This document shows, piece after piece, positions 37,610-50,480 of a stretch of DNA of 64,000 bases. A program made the translations under genes and the position numbers. Origin of the DNA: Paralichthys olivaceus (Eukaryota; Chordata; Actinopteri; Pleuronectiformes; Paralichthyidae); the NCBI RefSeq assembly GCF_024713975.1, contig NC_091107.1:16805001-16869000 (forward strand). The letters run 5' to 3'. The notes below the pieces were generated by a model. That model was not told the origin of the DNA and made no database searches. It was given only the letters and a program-made list of their open reading frames with translations. How positions within the stretch are numbered: position 1 is the first letter of the stretch; the number at the start of each line of letters is the position of its first letter.

Positions 37610-37665
37610 GAGCTTTGAAAAGCGCTATATAAATCTGATGCATTATTGTTATTATATTATTAATC
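37610..37665 (+). repeat. Retroelement 3' tail fragment
   Basis: TTTGAAAAGCGCTATATAAA followed by an ATTATTGTTATTAT tail is a classic ending of fish non-LTR elements and derived SINEs. Only the tail is recognisable. Confidence 0.55.
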
Positions 37666-38868
37666 ATGATAGAGTTGATAGCCGCTGGGCCTTTAATGCT
37701 AGTGTGTAAATCTAAGGATCCATATGTAGATGACACACAGACATTAAAATGTGGTACATTTGTGGTTTTGTTGTGGCTTTTGTAGTGTAGTGTTTTTTAC
37801 CATCAATCTGCTCGTGTGAGACGTCTCGGCTTCAGTAGCTTTAGGTCTCCATGTATTTTTCAAACACACTAACGTGATCAGATGAATTCAGGAGAAAGGT
37901 TTACCTTTGTGTTGGTAGTAAATTTATGCTTATTCATACAGGTCAGATAAGGTCCCAGAATTGCAGTCAAAATTGCATCTGCCCATTGTTGCACACCCAC
38001 AAAGTACATGAAGCACACACAAAAGTACAAGTTGTCATAGATACTGTTTTTCCAATATACATATATTTCATGATGTTCATCAATATAATAAGACATTGAT
38101 AGATTTACACTACAATTATTTTATGTACTTTAATTTTTCATTCAGTCTCCTCTCCTTTGCGTTGAGTCAACCTTGTGTAGTTTCTAATCCCATACCAAAT
38201 GACGGCACAATAAATCTATCAATAAATAAAAGCCAAGGTAAAAGAAAGAAAAGAAAACTGAGCACATTGCCCGTGATCCTCCGGTCCTGTCCCTCCTGTA
38301 AGGCCAGATGACCAGGGGCAATATGAACCTTCATCCCAGGAGCCCCAAAGAGAAATCAAAATCTTTCCTCAAAAATAAACAGATTTCAACAAAAAATATA
38401 TCTTGTAGATACAAAGAGCAATCTGATGTAACTGTAGAATCATTCTGGACAATTGAAGGTAAAAATACTTTTTTTTCTCCCCCATTAACTTCCCATTTTC
38501 TTTACCTTTACCCATCAGTGCTTACACACAAACAATTCAGTGACATCTGGAGTTATTACTAAATTGATGCAAAAGAAAAACAACAACACAATATTTGGTT
38601 CAAAATAAAACATGTTGACATATGTGAAGTTAAATATTGTGTTTATAGCCATCCAGTGAGCGTTCATTGACTCATAAGGGTCCCTCCTCTTTGCTGCGCT
38701 CATCCCGTTTGGTGGTGACGGCAAGCGTCAGGGATCAATCCCCTACTTTGTACATATCACCTGTTGAAGTGTTGGATGTTGTGTTTGTCTCTTTCTCTTT
38801 GCGTGGTTCCTTCCAATTTTGAATCACAAGCTCATCCATTGTGATTCAAACCTGGAAGAGGGTCTGAA

Positions 38869-38882
38869 CCCCCCCCCCCCCC
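38869..38882 (+). repeat. Poly-C run (14 bases)
   Basis: Uninterrupted C run followed by CTAGTTGTG. The same C-run-plus-CTAGTTGTG junction occurs at about 61500-61518 in mpp1 intron 1. Confidence 0.9.
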
Positions 38883-40074
38883 TAGTTGTGTCAGCAACTT
38901 TGCATCACCACCAAATGACCTGAACGCAGCTTTTTGTTGAGATCTCTGAACAATTCTCTAGGTTAACCCTTCAGACAATATTCTCCATCGACTCGTGTTC
39001 TCCAATCAATCAACGAATCACAACGGGGAAAAAGTGCCACGGTGGTAAAACATGTGTGCACTTTTTCTCATACAGACAATAGAGCAACAGAAGAAAAAGA
39101 GAGCACTCGCTTCATTTTCACCATCGTGACCAAATTGGTTGAGCACTCACAGGACAACAGTTGGATTCATGGATAACACAGAAGTCCTACCCCAATCAGT
39201 TAGTGTTATTTCAGTTCACCATGGCTCACTCCTGCAGCATGGCTAAAAGGACAACCTTTATGAAAGGATTTTCTATTGCCAAAAAAATCTAATTTTATAC
39301 TTTGCTTATATAGTTTTTGTCCTCATATATATTTTGGTAAATTGCTAATACCTTCAACCTGAGGATATAGGACCCCCTACCCCCCAAAACACCCCCATAT
39401 TACAACACCAAACAATGCAGGTTTTTTACATTTTTTCTTAAATTATGTCTATAGCTGTAGTTTGTTTACATGTTTTTTCATTTTAAAACTCGGCAGCACT
39501 ATGGAGACAGAAAAAAATAAGAGTTGTGCTATTATTAGTTATAGGATCATGTGTCTGGCAGATCTGTCTGGCAGATCTGGGGAGACTGTGGTCGAGATTT
39601 GAAGCATGCGGTCCTTATGTTTTGGTCTAACTTGCATAATGGCACACTCCCAAGCCAACTGACACACTAAATAAATAGCGTGCAATACTTAAAAGCTCCT
39701 GTAATCATGGATAGATTCGATAAGGGTGTGAGCTATTTAAAAACAGACCATGATCGTTTGAATAACCTGTTTCTCTCTGCTTGTTTTTGATGGCAGTTGG
39801 CAGCGTAAGCGTGGAAATCTGGTCTTTGGTAATCTTCTGCAGTTTACTCTTGCTCTGTTTAGAGGAAAACATGTAGGGGGAAGCAGGAAGTAGGGAGGAA
39901 GAGTGGGTTCGTCGAGGTCGGGGTCTCTCCTAATAGAACTGGCTGGCAGATCTGTAACCTCTCTGCTTGTGTAATTCAAGGTGGTCAAGGAAACAACGTG
40001 CTCCTCACGCCCAGATTTAAGTGGCCTAATCTGTCGGGATAAACCAGGGATATTCCCAAGACAGAGCTATTCTA

Positions 40075-40110
40075 ACACACACACACACACACACACACCC
40101 ACACACACAC
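40075..40110 (+). repeat. (CA) microsatellite, interrupted once
   Basis: CA dinucleotide run with a single CCC interruption in the pcolce-vamp2 intergenic region. Confidence 0.9.
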
Positions 40111-41143
40111 TATAGGATTCTGTATCAGCGAGTTGAGCAAAGGGGGACGGGTTGGTCCACTCAGCTCAGGGGGGAAGATTAAAAAGTTATGGGAAGGAGG
40201 GAGGAGGCTACTAAGGCTTTACCCACACTTGATTTGGAGTATTGCAGGTGAAATTGCGGTCTCTGAAGCCTTCAGGTGATGGTAGCCTACTCAAAGTTCT
40301 GCTGAATTTATATCCTGTTTTCAAAAAAACCCCCGATTTGATTAAATAACTGAATTACAGCTATTTCCAAGCACAGCAAAACCCCTGCAAGTCAATCTGT
40401 AAATTGGTTCTAATCCCAGTAGGCATACCTTTGAGGTTTGTCTTCTCGTCCGAGGCCTTGACAGACCATTAAAAAACCAAGTGCATCACACAGCCCTGCT
40501 CTCCTGCTCACAAAGTAGCCAAAAGGGTACAGGAGAGGACGCCAACAACAAAAAAAAGGTAGAAGAATAAGTCAAGACCAAACCAGCGAGAGCACCGATG
40601 AAAGAAATAACAATAGAAGCCTCTCCCTTGTTGTTTGGCAGTGTATAACGCATGGAGCTGAATTACAAAAAACACACCAGACAGAGGTGAAGAGGAGTTC
40701 ACTGCTGTGGGCAGCAACACGGTGCTGATCGCACACTTCCTCTTTACCTGTCTGTATCACACAAAAATATACTATAATAAAAAATATAATCTATTGTATT
40801 TAAAAAAGAAAAAGGCCTTAACTAGAGGGAGAAACACTGAGACAGAACCGCTGCACTAGCAAAACACTCTTCTTAGGAATGCTACTTTTCTAAAGAATTG
40901 CTTCTCACGTTTCCGGGCACTAACTTACCCCAAAGTTAGCAAACCGCTGAAACTCAAACTCAACTGATAATTTGACTTTTTTTCCTCATTTAGCCTCTGT
41001 CCCTGGATTTGCAAATAAGGCTGTGTCTCTCTTTTGTTTGTTTTTAAATGTGCTCTTTAAGGTTTTGCTGCAGGAGGATCTGCTTTGGCCAGGCTATTGA
41101 CCAGCCAGACAGCGCCATCAAAAACAAGGTTGCATTTGTGCAT

Positions 41144-41149
41144 TTTAAT
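41144..41149 (-). terminator. vamp2: Candidate polyadenylation signal for vamp2
   Basis: TTTAAT on the + strand reads ATTAAA on the - strand, about 1.6 kb after the stop. I noticed no AATAAA between it and the stop. A long 3' UTR is plausible for this gene but unproven. Confidence 0.3.
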
Positions 41150-42725
41150 CAGATTCCTTTTTTTTTTCTGCCGTCAGCCACTCCCTAACACAAACTGAAA
41201 GTGCGAGGGTGTGTCTGACCGGGAATATTCCACAGTAACTAACAGAAGTGACTGGAGTCTAAGGCTTTTCAGTGTCGACATAGGCCAGTGAGAATTAACC
41301 TGTGTTTTATGAAACTTAATCAACTTATGTCAATTTATGCAATGGCCCCATTTTATCCCCTGGCATTAGAATAGTTTTGTAAGCACATATCCACCTTCTG
41401 ACATGAATGACATCTCCACAGTATACTGCAAGTGCAATGTTAAGATAACATCACCGATATTAGAAAAAAACAATAATCATTTGGACAGACTGAAAGTCTA
41501 ATCCTGTCTATCCATAACTAACCCTTACAGCTATTAACTATAACATTTTTTTCTCCTATGGTTTGTATGACCAACGTTTTCGACACAAGTTTCATCGCAT
41601 GTATTTTTTTTAAGATACTTACACTTACATGTGCTACAGTAAGAGCATTTGCACTAGACTGCAATGAAGGAATGTTTTCGAAATAAGACACTACGTAATA
41701 TTGAAATAAAAAACAAACATCTACAGACATTGGTCCATCTGTACTATGGCAGTTTTGAAATTATTAGAGGAAATCGAGGTGTTCAAGCATGCTGGGAGAC
41801 AGAAGAGCTGCGGCTGTGACTTGTGATGAAAGTTATTACAGATGTTGCTAAAGAAAAGTGTAAAGAGAAATGAAAAGAATGAAAGAACCAGGAATTATGA
41901 TTAGTGGGGATTAGGTTTAACGATTCATGCATTATTTCGGTGGTTGGACTTGGATTTCCAAAGGCATCAAGTTACAGAAATCTGCAGCTTTTAAGCTGAA
42001 GCTTTTAAGGGCAGTTTTGGAGCTCACATTTCTGTAACTTCATAGTTTTTAGTCCTCTGGCTCATTTTGAACTGTCTTCGTGGACATGCCTAACACAGAT
42101 GAATGTGAAAATGAATGTTTGTATTTCATTAAAAGGAGACTTACTCCACTGTGCAAAAATACACCAAAGAGAGAAAGAGAAGAAGAAGCCGGGTGAAAGA
42201 CAGATGATGAGAACATGCAAGATGCACACTTTGATTAATAGGCAGTAGTTAACGCTGAAGCATACATAAAATTAATACAAAAAATTAAAAAATACAAAAT
42301 GCACACACACATACGCACACACACCTACAAAACAGTATATATCAGAATAAAACTCTACAAAGAACTATATATATCAGTTATGTAACAATTATCGCCAATC
42401 GTTGTTTCCTTTTCTGTTGCATCGTCACAAGTGTTTGGTTCTCGGTATGGCAGGTTAGAAAAGCCAAGAGGACCCAGAAAGGAGACAGGGCCACACACTC
42501 ACAAGGACAAATATTGACAGGGGGCCAGAGGGGGAGATGGTGGACGTGGGGGAGCCATGGGGCCCTGAAGGGTTTAGGGGTGTTATATCGAGGCTAATCG
42601 GGGAGAGATACATATATATATAGTAAATTAATTATCTGTGGTTAGATTTTTCATCAATTTGAGGGTTTTCTCTTTTTTTTTGAAGCAAGGAAGTTGGGAT
42701 CAGACTGGGGTAGGACCGACTCTTC

Positions 42726-45700
42726 TTAGGTGCTGAAGTACACTGCAGAAAGAGAGAGAGGAAACACGATCAAGTCCATTCATTATGTGGAGAGTAATGC
42801 ATCAGCATAAAAAAGCAATCAACCAAGATTTCCTAATAACATTCAATTCAAAATGTTTGTTAGTTTTGCTTTCAAATAAAATATTTTTCGCATTTAGGGT
42901 TAAGCCCTAAATGATTGTGTACTGTGTATATGTGTACACGATCTAAAAGCTATTTTGATATAATTCCATCACATTAACAATGATTCATTTACACACCCAC
43001 AAATGTTGAAGAAAATTCTTACCAATAATGACGATGAGGACAATCACGCATATCACACCCAGGATAATCATCATCTGTAGACAGTGGAGTTTCAAAACAA
43101 GTTGTTAGACAAGCAGTTTTCCATTTTTTAAAGCTACTTAAACACTGGTACATTTCTTTAAATCAAATGTCATTGTTTCATACAAGTGCACAACAATTAT
43201 GCTTATGCCCTGTAATGGTTGTTTTGTACATCACCTTATAACTTTGGTTTTGAAAGGTGCTTAATCAATACAATTTAATAACTTACTTACCTGCTTATGA
43301 GAAAATCAGAAATCAACAGTTGAGACTTGTCACACATTTAAGACGTCAGTGGGACAATCTATATCAGCCTTCACACATTCACTTATTTGTTATTTGAGAA
43401 ACGATGTCTGCATGTCCTCACCTTGGCATTCTTCCACCAGTATTTATTCTTCAGTTTTGCAGCGCTAGTCTCAAACTGAGACGCTCCAGCCTGCAGGGCA
43501 TCGGCCCTGTCGTCCAGTTCTGACAGCTTCTGATCACGCTCCAGAACCTTGTCCACGTTTACACGCATGATATCCACCACCTGGGGGAAGTGAACCCACA
43601 ATCAGCTATCAGGAAAGGATGACTCTATGAGAGGGTCTGACAGGATGGAGAGGGACTATAGGATATAGGTACTGATTTAAGTTGATCAAGTTTCCTATCC
43701 AACCACAGTATAAAGTAAGTATTTTTACTGAAATTACCATTAATTTTTACGTTTTTGCTCCTTTTTACCAGCGAGAATTGTCTGACGTGACTTTGTAAAG
43801 GACTCACCTCATCCACTTGTGCCTGTGTCTGCTGCAGACGGCGGTTGCTGGTGAGGTTGGGAGGGCCCTGACTCCCTCCCTCTGCAGGGGCTCCAGCGGC
43901 TGGGGCAGACCTATAGATAATAAAAAATCCAAATATTAAGTAAAGGCTTAAGGCTGTTGAAAACATTGTTTGAATAGCAGATAAAAAGAAAGAGTGTAAG
44001 AATTATTAGTTAACCTGGAAGGCAGAGTAAACAGCTCAAATGTGGGAATACGGATCAAGTAGTTCAGATTTACTTATTTACAATGGTCGCTGAGGATCTT
44101 TCCAGCTTCTCCTTTATGGCAGATATTATATAACTGATATACAGAATGTACGTAAGTAAGAGTTTCAGGAGATGTAGAATCTAAAGGGTCACATATTATC
44201 TGAGGGATTATTTGTCATTTTTTCTCAGTTGTTAGTTTGGGGTTTTTGTATGAACTGAAGAGCTGATAGTTACAGGATAATGTACACAGTGATGGAGATG
44301 AAAGAGAGGACAAGTGCACACATTTAAAAATGCATATTAAGATTCAAGTCAGATTTTATATGTATGATTTGTGAAATCTACTGTGCTGAAGAAAAATTAA
44401 CATTCCGGTATGTTAGCACCAGAGAGTCAAAATACTTAATCTGCTATCACTAAGAAACTGCTCGGTTTTTGCAAGTGGAGTTGATTTGTCATGTCATGTT
44501 GTATTGTGTTCTCAATTGAGAGTCTAAGTGAAAGTGTCATTTACCACTGAAAAGTAAAAGCTAGGTGAAAATGCATTTCATGACCTCTGCTATTTGCAGC
44601 ATGTGCAACAAATACATCAGTAATATAAAAAAAATAAAGTATCCATTCACTTGGATGTTTTAGTCTAGGACCAGAAGTAGTACAACATTCACTTTGTGGA
44701 GTTTTTCATTATTTTTGGGAAAAACGTAGTTGGTTTAGTTGCCTTAAAAAATGCAGGTTAATCTAAAGTGAATATTTAACCCGACACGTCATAAATACAA
44801 AGCAGAATGGACAATAGGTACAACCACACCAAGAAAACACAAGAACAGATTGATTGATATTTATTGTGGCCATGAAAACAAGCTAGAATCAAATTTGGTG
44901 AAAGATATGATTACGCAGATGTGCTAATATGAGTCTATACCCTCAATGCTAACATCTATTAATAGAGTCTTAACATCTGATCTTAAATGTTCTGTGACAT
45001 GATGTTTGCTCAGAACTCTTGATTCAGCATGTTTTATTGATATCCACCAGTCCAAATGAATCAATGCAATTTAAAAACGTGATTGTCTGCTTTGACTCAC
45101 AGGCTCTAGTACGTTGTGACAAACGTCCCTACTGAACTAGTGTGAGACATAACTGTGTATAAAGGTCACCTTTACACGCTCACGTACTAATCCTCTAACA
45201 ACAACAAATCCTTCTGAATAGTTGGCTTAATAGTGCTGGTGGTCTCTATCCGCTGCCAACCAGCCCAAACACAAACTGCCACTGTATAAACACTATATCT
45301 TCACAGTGTGAATAGTGAGTTAATATTATGTCTTTGACTAATTTAAAATACTTATATTATAAAATATTATATTGTATTTCTTAAGATTACAGTGATTCTG
45401 ATACCGTTACAGTGATAGGAACTGTAGATTGAACTGTGAAGACATTCACACTATTGTCACCTCTGAACTGACACCATACACAACTGATTGATTAACTGAT
45501 ATTGTTCATTGATACATTTCTTGATTTGGATATTTTAATCAATAGATACCACCGGTGAATGTATCAGAATTACTGCTCCCTTCATCCCTGCCAGACATTT
45601 TCTTCTGTATAAATACATTAATACACCTCTGTCTCTGTCTTTCCTCATGTATGTTGTAAATATTGTTATTTTGTGGATTTGCTCTGTTACATGTGACATT

Positions 45701-46449
45701 TATTGTAATTCGTTCTTCCTGGGAGAAGGATCCTTCACTTGTGTCTCTCTCTACAGTTTCTTTTGGGTAGTTTTTCCTTCCTCTTGTCGAGGGTTAAGGG
45801 CCGAAGATATTGCATCTTGCTAAGTCCTGTGAGGAAAAGCGTGATTTGTCAATATGGGCTGTGCAAATAAAATGTAATCGATTGATCGATTGATTGAAAT
45901 TGCAAAGAATTTGAAAATCTGTGTGTGGAGTCAACGTCAGCAGTCTCTTCCTATTTTCAAAGTATAATGAAGGAAACCCATAGAAGAGAAAAAAAAGGAA
46001 GTGAATGTTTCAATCCAAAATGCAAATAAAACTATTTTCATATAAAGGCAGCTAACCTATCATTTGAGTTGTTGGAGGTTTCACAGCTCTGTGTGTCCAC
46101 CACCCATGTCATGATTTGGTGCGTAAGCTAAATATACATCCAACCTTTAAAGATGCTCTTTTAAAATAGTCTGAGGCCTGTGGTCTCCAAAGACTGCTGA
46201 GTCTGAGAGGACTTCCAGGAATCCCCATATAATATAGATAGACTTGATTTAAAATGACTGGTAATAATAGTAACGATGGTGATAAAAGAGCTCCCTGGTC
46301 AAAGGGCTTTCTGTTCGGGTGATCAGCGTGGTGGAAAGAGAGACCTGTCTGACATTCAGCACTGGACAGCGACATTTCAGCACTGGACAGCGCCACAGCA
46401 GCTCAGACCAGAAACTGTCTGATTGTCTTCATGTTCCTGAACTGGATCC

Positions 46450-46509
<60 letters not shown>

Positions 46510-47781
46510 CAGGCCTACACAATGTCCCGTAGATCATCATGTTTCACGACCAGCACGACGGGCCTGTGAACACACTGAAAGCCTAGCACCACCACTCAGA
46601 GGGTGGGGAGTGGAGCGTGATGGTGGATCTTAAAACCTTGGATCAACCATTAGAACCACGTTGCTGGCGACAAATGTGTGTTGTCGGACATGTTGCCACC
46701 TCTCAGTGACATGTCGCGTGTGGGCAGGAGGACATTTCAACGTTTTGAAGTGGCTGCTGTGTAAGAAAAAGTGGTTGTCACGGCTGTCTTTCCTGAGCCT
46801 ATACCTTTTATATACTTGCGGTATAATATGGCAGACAGGAACATAAAATGGAGACATTTCTGAGGGTTTATTCGGAACACAGGCCGGGGTATGGTGAGAT
46901 ATGCAGCTGTCCGCCCTCGCACGACAATCGACGACATACAGTAGGCGGCTAGGCTACCCCCACCCCCATAGGCTGCAAATATCACGTAAACTAGGCCTGA
47001 GCCTCATTCACAGCTAATAATAAGCGTCATTTATATTGGAGACTATGCGGAATTCGTCGAATAATATGGAAGATTTAAGTATTCAACAGGCTTTCTGAAT
47101 ACACAGCAGTGGATCAGCTCGTGTGGCTTATTCCACATTGTGTCCTTGCTGTTTCTAGAATTAGCCTAATCGTCACCGGAGGGTCAGAGTCACAGAAATA
47201 AAAAAAGCTCCGTGAATTTTAATAAGCGCAGGAACAATGTTTCAAATGTGAAGTCTCGTTAATGTGCGTTTAACGATCCTGTGGGCAACAGTACACACGG
47301 TGTCCTTTTCAATTCAAACCAGTCCAAACTGGAATTTACAAAAAAAATGCGTGCGTGCTGTCTCGGGTAAAATCCAGCACACGATAATGTGTGAAAAAAA
47401 AGAAGCAGGCGACGAGCACGGAGCTGGTTCACCGTGTAAAACGCACGAGAGGTAACCTGTATGAGGATAATGTTCGGTTTAATGTCGGATGAACGCTCCG
47501 TGCGCTCCAAGGTTAGGCCGACGCGTTAGCCCTCTGTGCGGTCACATTTAGGTGATGATGACCGGGGAAGGACGATCCCCGGTTCGCAGCAGTGACACAC
47601 GGTTCCATGTTAATAACACAACCTCGTGAATGCGATGGGAGAGAAATAGAAAGAAGGTGGAGGATTGAGCCACCAACACAGTGAAGCCGCCAGCGTCGCC
47701 CGAGAGGACGCAGCAGAAACGCGTAAACAAGTCATTTTATTCCTAAGGAGGTTTAATGTGTATGTGCGGGGGTACTCACAT
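42726..47781 (-). CDS. vamp2: Vesicle-associated membrane protein 2 (synaptobrevin-2), five exons
   Basis: R-SNARE of synaptic and secretory vesicles that pairs with syntaxin and SNAP-25 to drive fusion. Exons in transcript order are 47781-47780 (only A and T of the start codon), 43910-43808, 43580-43422, 43074-43023 and 42742-42726. The phases join to give 110 residues (mammalian VAMP2: 116). The N-terminal tail is short and rich in Pro, Gly and Ala. [18 protein letters not shown] begins the SNARE motif, with R50 as the zero-layer arginine. The juxtamembrane KYWWKN stretch precedes one C-terminal membrane anchor (about 89-107) ending YFST. Tail-anchored topology is expected. VAMP1 is the close alternative, but the residues before and within the anchor and the location near the kdm6b/tmem88 homologues fit VAMP2. 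The 3.9-kb first intron holds a retroelement-like repeat and a (CA) tract. Confidence 0.93.
45665..45895 (+). repeat. Retroelement-like repeat in vamp2 intron 1
   Basis: Fullest of three copies of one family in the window (others at 17,020-17,145 and 20,820-21,035). It ends AATATGGGCTGTGCAAATAA followed by an ATCGATTGATTGATTG-like tail. Microsatellite tails of this kind mark the 3' ends of fish non-LTR elements. Exact class not determined. Confidence 0.65.
46452..46508 (+). repeat. (CA) microsatellite in vamp2 intron 1
   Basis: Perfect 57-base AC/CA run, the longest dinucleotide repeat in the window, about 1.3 kb downstream of the vamp2 start codon in transcript direction. Confidence 0.95.
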
Positions 47782-48130
47782 GTTCCTGGAGGTTGTGGTG
47801 CTGGTATCCGGACAGGACGCGTGAGCTGGGACCGAGTGGGTGACAGATGGATTTGGATCTGCGCTCCTCTCAACCCTCTGGCACCCTTCGCTTGGTTATT
47901 GTGGCGTTTCCCTGCCTATATAGCCGAGGAGGAGCACTGGCTTCTATCTCCCACTGAGACGCGTCCCTTATTCGCTATTTAAAAAAATACCTCTCTCTGT
48001 TTAATTTTATTTTTTTTATCGGATCTCTCTTCCTCCTACTTCTACTGAGCGGAGCCCGGCGCTGTGATGGAGGAGGAATAAACAGGCGCCTGGATTAGCT
48101 GGACAAAGATGGCTCGGTGACGTCAATCGG
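47782..48130 (-). promoter_or_regulatory. vamp2: vamp2 5' UTR and promoter with TATA-like box and CRE
   Basis: GC- and CpG-rich sequence around the vamp2 start. A palindromic CTATATAG at 47916-47923 could be a TATA box, placing transcription start near 47,890 and giving a 5' UTR of about 110 bases. A full consensus cAMP response element TGACGTCA lies at 48118-48125, about 230 bases upstream of that start. The promoter function is inferred; the motifs are directly visible. Confidence 0.55.
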
Positions 48131-49074
48131 GGAGAGTTTCATGTCGAAGCGGGCGGCCGCAGACTGTAAACAGCGGAGTAATGTTCGGAGCTGCGCCGCT
48201 TTTCTATCCGCACACAGTGGCAGCGGGTCTCAGGGAGTGTTCCCCCTCACACACGTTACATGTCAGGGTCGTGCTTTGGTTTTCTAAACTCCACTAAAGG
48301 AGATTATTTGTGATGGCGAGTCTGTGTGTCAACAAAATGGCGTTCCTGGAGAGGGGGTGTGGCGAGGCTCGCTGTAGGTGCCTGGTTATCATTCATAGTA
48401 AATATAGATGTAGTATAATTGACCAATATTTGTTTTCTTCCTCTGCTGTTTCAGACTGACAGTGGTCTGCATTATATTAATGCTGTAGTACATTCAAATG
48501 TGTGAGTATATGTTCTGAAGCTTTGCCCCTGGGGCCCTGGTGACCCTCACTGCTTAGACTATGATGTGATGGGGACTCTAGTTTCCCAAGCAAAGTAAAA
48601 TAGAAATGTAAATACTTCATAAGTAAATGGAGGATGGGTATCAATTCTTCCCAGAAATTAGATGGGATCTGATGTGACGATCAATGGCATAATAAACTAA
48701 GACTGAACTATAAGTTTGACGTTTTTATGTCATTTTTTATGTTTTCTGAGATCGATGGCACTTTAGATTACTGATGTGTATGGTATGCAGTGTGTATGGA
48801 ATATCTTGTGTCTTTTTTCTGTATATGAAGTGTACCATGCACCAAATGGAGCGCTATTCTACTCTATTCTATTATATGGGAAGTGTTGTGCTTCTCTATA
48901 ATTTTGTAAGGAGGAATACAATTACAGATTAAATTGGATTGAAATTATTTCAATCTTACAAATTCTTGTTTTAAAATATTTATTGAAATTATAGAATTTA
49001 AAGAGTATGATCAGAGTATAATGACTGATTTTTCTTTTATTTATTTATTTTTTCTATGTTCTGATAAAGGTTAT

Positions 49075-49400
49075 GCTTTGTCAAATCCGACCTGGAGAGC
49101 ATCCCAGAAAACATTTGGATGTGAGCCACTTCCGGCAATGATGCGTCATTTCTTGCCTTCTTGTGGCTCAGACATAATGAATGTGAGCCTAACATTGCCA
49201 ACTTGTAAAATAGCAAAAGTGGCCCAAATATCCCCCAAAACATGCAGGACTCTAAGCAACATGTCATCTGGATGTAACCTAAAGTGGCCCATGTGGTAAA
49301 TTGTGACTATGGCCCAAATAGCACAAAACTAATTCGGGCCACCTTTGATATTGATATTTCTTACTTGTGGGCCAGATCTGGCAAACAAGAGTGAACTGTG
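49075..49400 (-). repeat. Interspersed repeat with GGGCCA and CAGATCTGGC blocks, copy 1
   Basis: Read on the - strand, TGTTTGCCAGATCTGGCCCA, AAAGGTGGC, CATGGGCCACTTTAG and TTTGGGCCA follow the same order as in 62,440-62,620 on the + strand. Fish genomes carry many such elements. No coding capacity. Confidence 0.65.
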
Positions 49401-49504
49401 TGAAGTGCCATCATTTAGTATACAGGCCAGGTGACATTGTTTCTGGGCAAAAACAATTCTACCATGTGGGATGGCATAAAAGGCCTTTGGCCTAACGATG
49501 CTAA

Positions 49505-50045
49505 CTAGGTGACAAATTAAAGGAAACCCCAATATAAGGGGTCATAGTGAGGTGTAGCCAGTGTGCCTTAGAACAAATTCTACAAGTGTCTGCAACTTTA
49601 CCGGAAAGAAACACCATTCCTCTAAAAGATGTTCCCTTATATGTTCCTTCAGTTTTATTAAATTCAAATAACTTTATCACACTGGGGGCAATTAATTTGA
49701 AACGGCCTGAAGAAAACACACACACAGACAGGAACAAGATATAAGGGAGCTTAATGAAGGATAAGAAATGAGTTAAGTTAACGACAATAAAAGAAGCTGA
49801 TGAAATTATCAGCTACAAAGAAGGTAGGGGTCAACGGTCAACAGTCGATGTAAAAAAAGGATTGTTGTATTGATGATGGTGAAGAGATCTTTGTAGAACT
49901 AAAATCTCTCATAGGTGTTCATCTGGATTGAGTGGGAAGGCCATAGTGTGATTCACATCATTCTCATACTCATCAAACCAATCAGTGACGTCTCGTGCCT
50001 CATTGAGGACATTGCTCATCCTGTTTCTCCACTCAGGGTTTTCTT
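49505..50045 (-). pseudogene. Tc1/mariner-like transposase relic
   Basis: On the - strand near 49,930-50,005 the reading TDWFDEYENDVNH...LNPDEHL matches the C-terminal part of fish Tc1-like transposases, where the catalytic-region phrase is SPDLNPxEHLW. Here the SPDL part has decayed. Flanking blocks at 49,505-49,650 fit the remaining 3' part of the same element, while about 49,655-49,850 looks foreign and may be a later insertion. The copy cannot encode a working protein. Confidence 0.65.
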
Positions 50046-50324
50046 TTCATTGTCACCCATCTGTACATACATACATGTTCGTGTTTCTTTCTCGATTGGT
50101 TGGTGTGATCATAAAAGAATTCTGCAATGAGATAAATGTTTAAACAAGCAGCGTCTGTTGAATCAGGCTCAGGAGAGAGCCATGTGCACACCAAAGCTAC
50201 CATGACACATCAACTGACACAGGCTGAAATCTTACGTGAATAAAACCAATCTATTTACACCGAACTCCAATTAAACAAGATACCTGAATGTGTATGTCCA
50301 AGTATTACTCATGTGCAGTCACAT

Positions 50325-50480
50325 TATGGGGATTAATCTTCCTTGTGGGGACAAAAAACAAGTCTATATATTGTAAATCATTGAATCTGAGTTAGTTAAG
50401 TTATAATAATGTTTAAGGTTAGAGTTGGTCTTCAAGAAATCAATGTAAGTCAATGTAATGACCTCAGAGGCACGACTACA
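50325..50480. repeat. Interspersed repeat fragment (TGTGGGGAC family)
   Basis: Contains CTTGTGGGGACAAAAAACAA and ATGTAAGTCAATGTAATGAC. The second block recurs almost unchanged at about 58,590-58,615 in mpp1 intron 1. Related to the GTCCCC repeat at the window start. Confidence 0.5.

Larger units (their letters stand above)
33825..41120. other. Gene-poor region between pcolce and vamp2
   Basis: About 7.3 kb with no exon I can support. Longest open frames (- strand, 33,821-34,465 and 34,462-34,995) are low-complexity and match no family known to me. Visible items are the purine tract at 33,885-34,100, a G run near 34,857, a retroelement tail near 37,610-37,665, a run of 14 C at 38869-38882 and a CA tract at 40075-40110. 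Confidence 0.55.
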
